64,000 bases of DNA from Dehalococcoidia bacterium (GTDB taxonomy: Bacteria > Chloroflexota > Dehalococcoidia > SM23-28-2 > HRBIN24), in the NCBI GenBank assembly GCA_032249735.1, contig JAVVHA010000011.1, positions 1 to 64,000 of the forward strand. The letters run 5' to 3'. The position numbers and the translations under genes are program-made. The notes beneath the pieces were generated by a model that made no database searches, was not told the DNA's origin, and was given only the letters and a program-made list of their open reading frames with translations. This document shows positions 61,994 to 64,000 of this stretch, piece by piece. The first letter of the stretch is position 1. Each line of letters begins with the position of its first letter.

Positions 61994-63415
61994 TTACACC
62001 CCCACCAGACGGCGGGCGTCGGCCAGCACCCTCTGCACCTCCGCTGCCTCTCCCCGGACCTCGCTGTAGATGCGCAGAAGGGGCTCGGTGCCCGAGAGGC
62101 GGAAGATGACCCATCCCCTGTCCAGGAGAAGGCGGACACCGTCGATGGTGTCCCTCCCCACCACTTGCAGCCCTCCCACGCTAGAGGGGGAGAGGGCGTC
62201 CAGGCAGGCCTTTAGCGCCTCCCTTCGCCCTTCATCTATCTCCACATCGATGCGGTCGTAGTGGTGGGGGCCGATGCGGGAGAACAGCTCCTCCACCAGC
62301 TGGGAGGGCGTCTTCCCCCGCTTGACCATCAGATCCAAGAAGCAGAGGGCGGAGAAGATGCCGTCCCGCTCCGGCAGGTGGCCACGGAAGGCGCACCCGC
62401 CCGACTCCTCGCCGGCGATGATGGCGTCTACCTCCATCATCTTAGGCCCCAGGAACTTGAACCCCACCCCTGTTTCGTATATGGGGAGTGAGTAAGGCTG
62501 GGCCAGAGGGAAGACCATGCGGGTGGCGGTGACGGACTTGACGATGGGCCCCCGTAATCCCCGCACCTCCAGCAGGTAATAGGTGAGGAGGGCGAAGGTG
62601 CGCTGGTTGTCCAGGAAGCGACCGTTCTCGTCCACTACCCCGAGGCGGTCGCCATCGCCATCGGTGGCCAGGCCCACATGGGCGTCGTGGCGGCGGATGG
62701 CCCTGGAAAGGGGCTTTAGGTTGCGAGCTATGGGCTCGGGGTTGGCCATGCCTGGGAAGATGGGGTTACGCCCGCCCCTTATCTGCCACACCTTGGTGCG
62801 ACTGCCGGCCAGGAGGCGAAGAAGGTAGCCAGCGGCGGCGCCGTGCATGGGGTCCACCACCACGCGCAGGCCGGCCCCTCTTATAGCCTCCATATCCAGG
62901 AGTTCCTCCACATGGCGGATGTAGCCGGGGGTAGGGTCGAAGTCCTGCAAAAGGCCATGGCGACGCGCCTCGTCCTGCCGGAGGCGGGGTATGCGTGCCC
63001 ACTCTTCGGCAGCGGGAATGAGGGCCTCGATGCGCTGCAGGACGGGCGGGGGCGCGCTTCCGCCGTAGGAGGGGCGCACCTTAAAGCCCAGCCACCGCCA
63101 GGGGTTGTGGCTGGCTGTGATGACCACTGCCCCATCGGCACCCAACTGGAGGATGCCGTGGGCCACCACCGGCGTAGGGGTGGGGTGGGGGGTGAGGAAG
63201 ACAGGTATCTGGTGGGCACAGAGGACCTCAGCCGCAGCCAGGGCGAAGTCCTCGGCGGCGAAGCGGGTGTCGTAGCCCACCACCACGCCTCGCTTTACAC
63301 CCGTCTCCTCCAGATATCGGGCGAACCCTTCGGCGCAGGCGCGGACGGCATCAAAGGTATAGTCGGCGGCGATGATGCCCCGCCAACCGTCGGTGCCAAA
63401 GCGTATCCGCGTCAT
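61994..63415 (-). CDS. Phosphoglucomutase/phosphomannomutase family protein
   Basis: A 473-residue alpha-D-phosphohexomutase. N-terminal IRFGTDGWRGIIA; the phosphoserine loop VITASHNPWRWLG; the metal loop TDGDGDRLGVVD; the sugar loop GEESGGCAF; and the phosphate-binding loop RLSGTEPLLRIY. It interconverts hexose-1- and hexose-6-phosphates. It overlaps the upstream nucleotidyltransferase gene by 4 nt. Confidence 0.95.
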   Translation of the reverse strand: MTRIRFGTDGWRGIIAADYTFDAVRACAEGFARYLEETGVKRGVVVGYDTRFAAEDFALAAAEVLCAHQIPVFLTPHPTPTPVVAHGILQLGADGAVVITASHNPWRWLGFKVRPSYGGSAPPPVLQRIEALIPAAEEWARIPRLRQDEARRHGLLQDFDPTPGYIRHVEELLDMEAIRGAGLRVVVDPMHGAAAGYLLRLLAGSRTKVWQIRGGRNPIFPGMANPEPIARNLKPLSRAIRRHDAHVGLATDGDGDRLGVVDENGRFLDNQRTFALLTYYLLEVRGLRGPIVKSVTATRMVFPLAQPYSLPIYETGVGFKFLGPKMMEVDAIIAGEESGGCAFRGHLPERDGIFSALCFLDLMVKRGKTPSQLVEELFSRIGPHHYDRIDVEIDEGRREALKACLDALSPSSVGGLQVVGRDTIDGVRLLLDRGWVIFRLSGTEPLLRIYSEVRGEAAEVQRVLADARRLVGV

Positions 63416-64000
63416 AGCCCTAGGGCCCTCACTTCTTCATCGGCCTCCCGGAGATCCTTTATAGTGTCCACTGCCCGCCAATAGGCGCGGCTGCGGTAGC
63501 CGTAAAGCTTGCCCTCTTGTGCCAGCAATGGGAAGGTAGTGGTCTCATGGTCACCCCGGTCGGGCAGTAGAGGGAAGATGGCAGGAGAGAGGACATAGAC
63601 GCCACCGTTGATCCAAAAGGAAAGGCGGGGCTTCTCCACAAATTCCCGGATGCGGCCCTCCCGTCCCATGCGAACGATGCCGTAAGGGCTTTTAAGGGGC
63701 ACTAGCATGATGGTGGCCACCGCCCCTTTGCGCCGATGGTAGGCCACCAGTCGGTCCAGGGGCTGGTTGGTGAGGATATCGCCGTTAAGGGCCACGATGG
63801 GGTCGGCGTCTGAGGGGAGGAGGGTGTGCCCCAGCTTAAGGGCTCCTCCCCGGCCCAAGGGCTTCTCCTCCACCGTGTAGCTGATGCGCAGGCCGAAGCG
63901 GGAGCCATCGCCAAAGTAGTCCTGGACCACCTCCGCCTTATAGTGGCAGAGGATGACGACGTGGGTGACGCCATACTGCTTCAGCCACCGCACCTGGTGC
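63412..64000 (-). CDS. Sugar-phosphate nucleotidyltransferase, 5' end beyond the window
   Basis: Partial: about 196 C-terminal residues of a nucleotidyltransferase, probably mannose-1-phosphate guanylyltransferase or glucose-1-phosphate thymidylyl/uridylyltransferase-like. Visible parts are VVILCHYKAEVVQDYFGDG, EEKPLGRGGALKLG, IVALNGDILTNQPL (the metal-binding Asp), FVEKPRLSFWINGGVYVLSP and WRAVDTIKDLREAD. The N-terminal GxGTRLxPLT loop lies outside the window. It leads an operon with the mutase and isomerase. Confidence 0.9.
   Translation of the reverse strand, partial: HQVRWLKQYGVTHVVILCHYKAEVVQDYFGDGSRFGLRISYTVEEKPLGRGGALKLGHTLLPSDADPIVALNGDILTNQPLDRLVAYHRRKGAVATIMLVPLKSPYGIVRMGREGRIREFVEKPRLSFWINGGVYVLSPAIFPLLPDRGDHETTTFPLLAQEGKLYGYRSRAYWRAVDTIKDLREADEEVRALGL

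Overview
The window is a dense, high-GC bacterial chromosome segment, complete except for the gene cut at the right edge. Protein content and gene order suggest the Chloroflexota, most likely a Dehalococcoidia-like lineage. The grounds are a str-S10-spc-alpha ribosomal block with no tuf between fusA and rpsJ, zinc-type S14, L24 with a C-terminal Cys pair, and aldehyde ferredoxin oxidoreductase and Er-VIT1 genes. This is inference from gene content; no 16S or database search was possible. Genes are packed with ATGA-type overlaps, non-ATG starts are common (GTG, TTG, one likely ATT), and four convergent gene pairs end in a shared CTAR tetranucleotide. Only two convincing intrinsic terminators were seen.

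Layout. 1-3.3 kb holds accessory genes: a DUF3237 protein, a fumarylacetoacetase-family enzyme, a GH25-like lysozyme with an overlapping holin-like membrane protein, and tRNA-Asp. 3.3-12.3 kb, mostly minus strand, holds an RNA-turnover operon (rny, ymdB-like phosphodiesterase, PHP phosphoesterase), an Er-VIT1 iron protein behind recA, the yggS-proC-yggT operon and pyrD. 12.3-15.4 kb holds a zinc-ribbon protein under a perfect consensus promoter, a SufR-like regulator overlapping an Mrp/ApbC Fe-S carrier, and an MBL hydrolase.

15.5-24.2 kb is a complete minus-strand pyrimidine operon, pyrR-pyrB-pyrC-carA-(GNAT)-carB-pyrK. It is preceded by a PyrR attenuator whose promoter, protein-binding hairpin, antiterminator segment and terminator are all visible. 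24-35 kb is metabolic and accessory: a crotonase; a tungsten-type AOR operon (four-cluster ferredoxin, AOR, FAD oxidoreductase, MoaD-like protein); an alpha/beta hydrolase; an FNR-like reductase; two MaoC genes; a patatin; a methyltransferase; and a MATE exporter. 35-41 kb holds a cysteinyl-tRNA synthetase fused to a family 2 glycosyltransferase (the most unusual gene here), ccdA-tlpA, tRNA-Lys and a secreted subtilisin.

41-60.9 kb is the ribosomal protein super-operon, from rpsL to rpsI on the plus strand. It includes secY, adk, map, infA, rpmJ, rpoA and truA. The window ends with a minus-strand sugar-phosphate operon: a nucleotidyltransferase (cut by the edge), a phosphohexomutase and a bifunctional phosphoglucose/phosphomannose isomerase, together a likely route to GDP-mannose.
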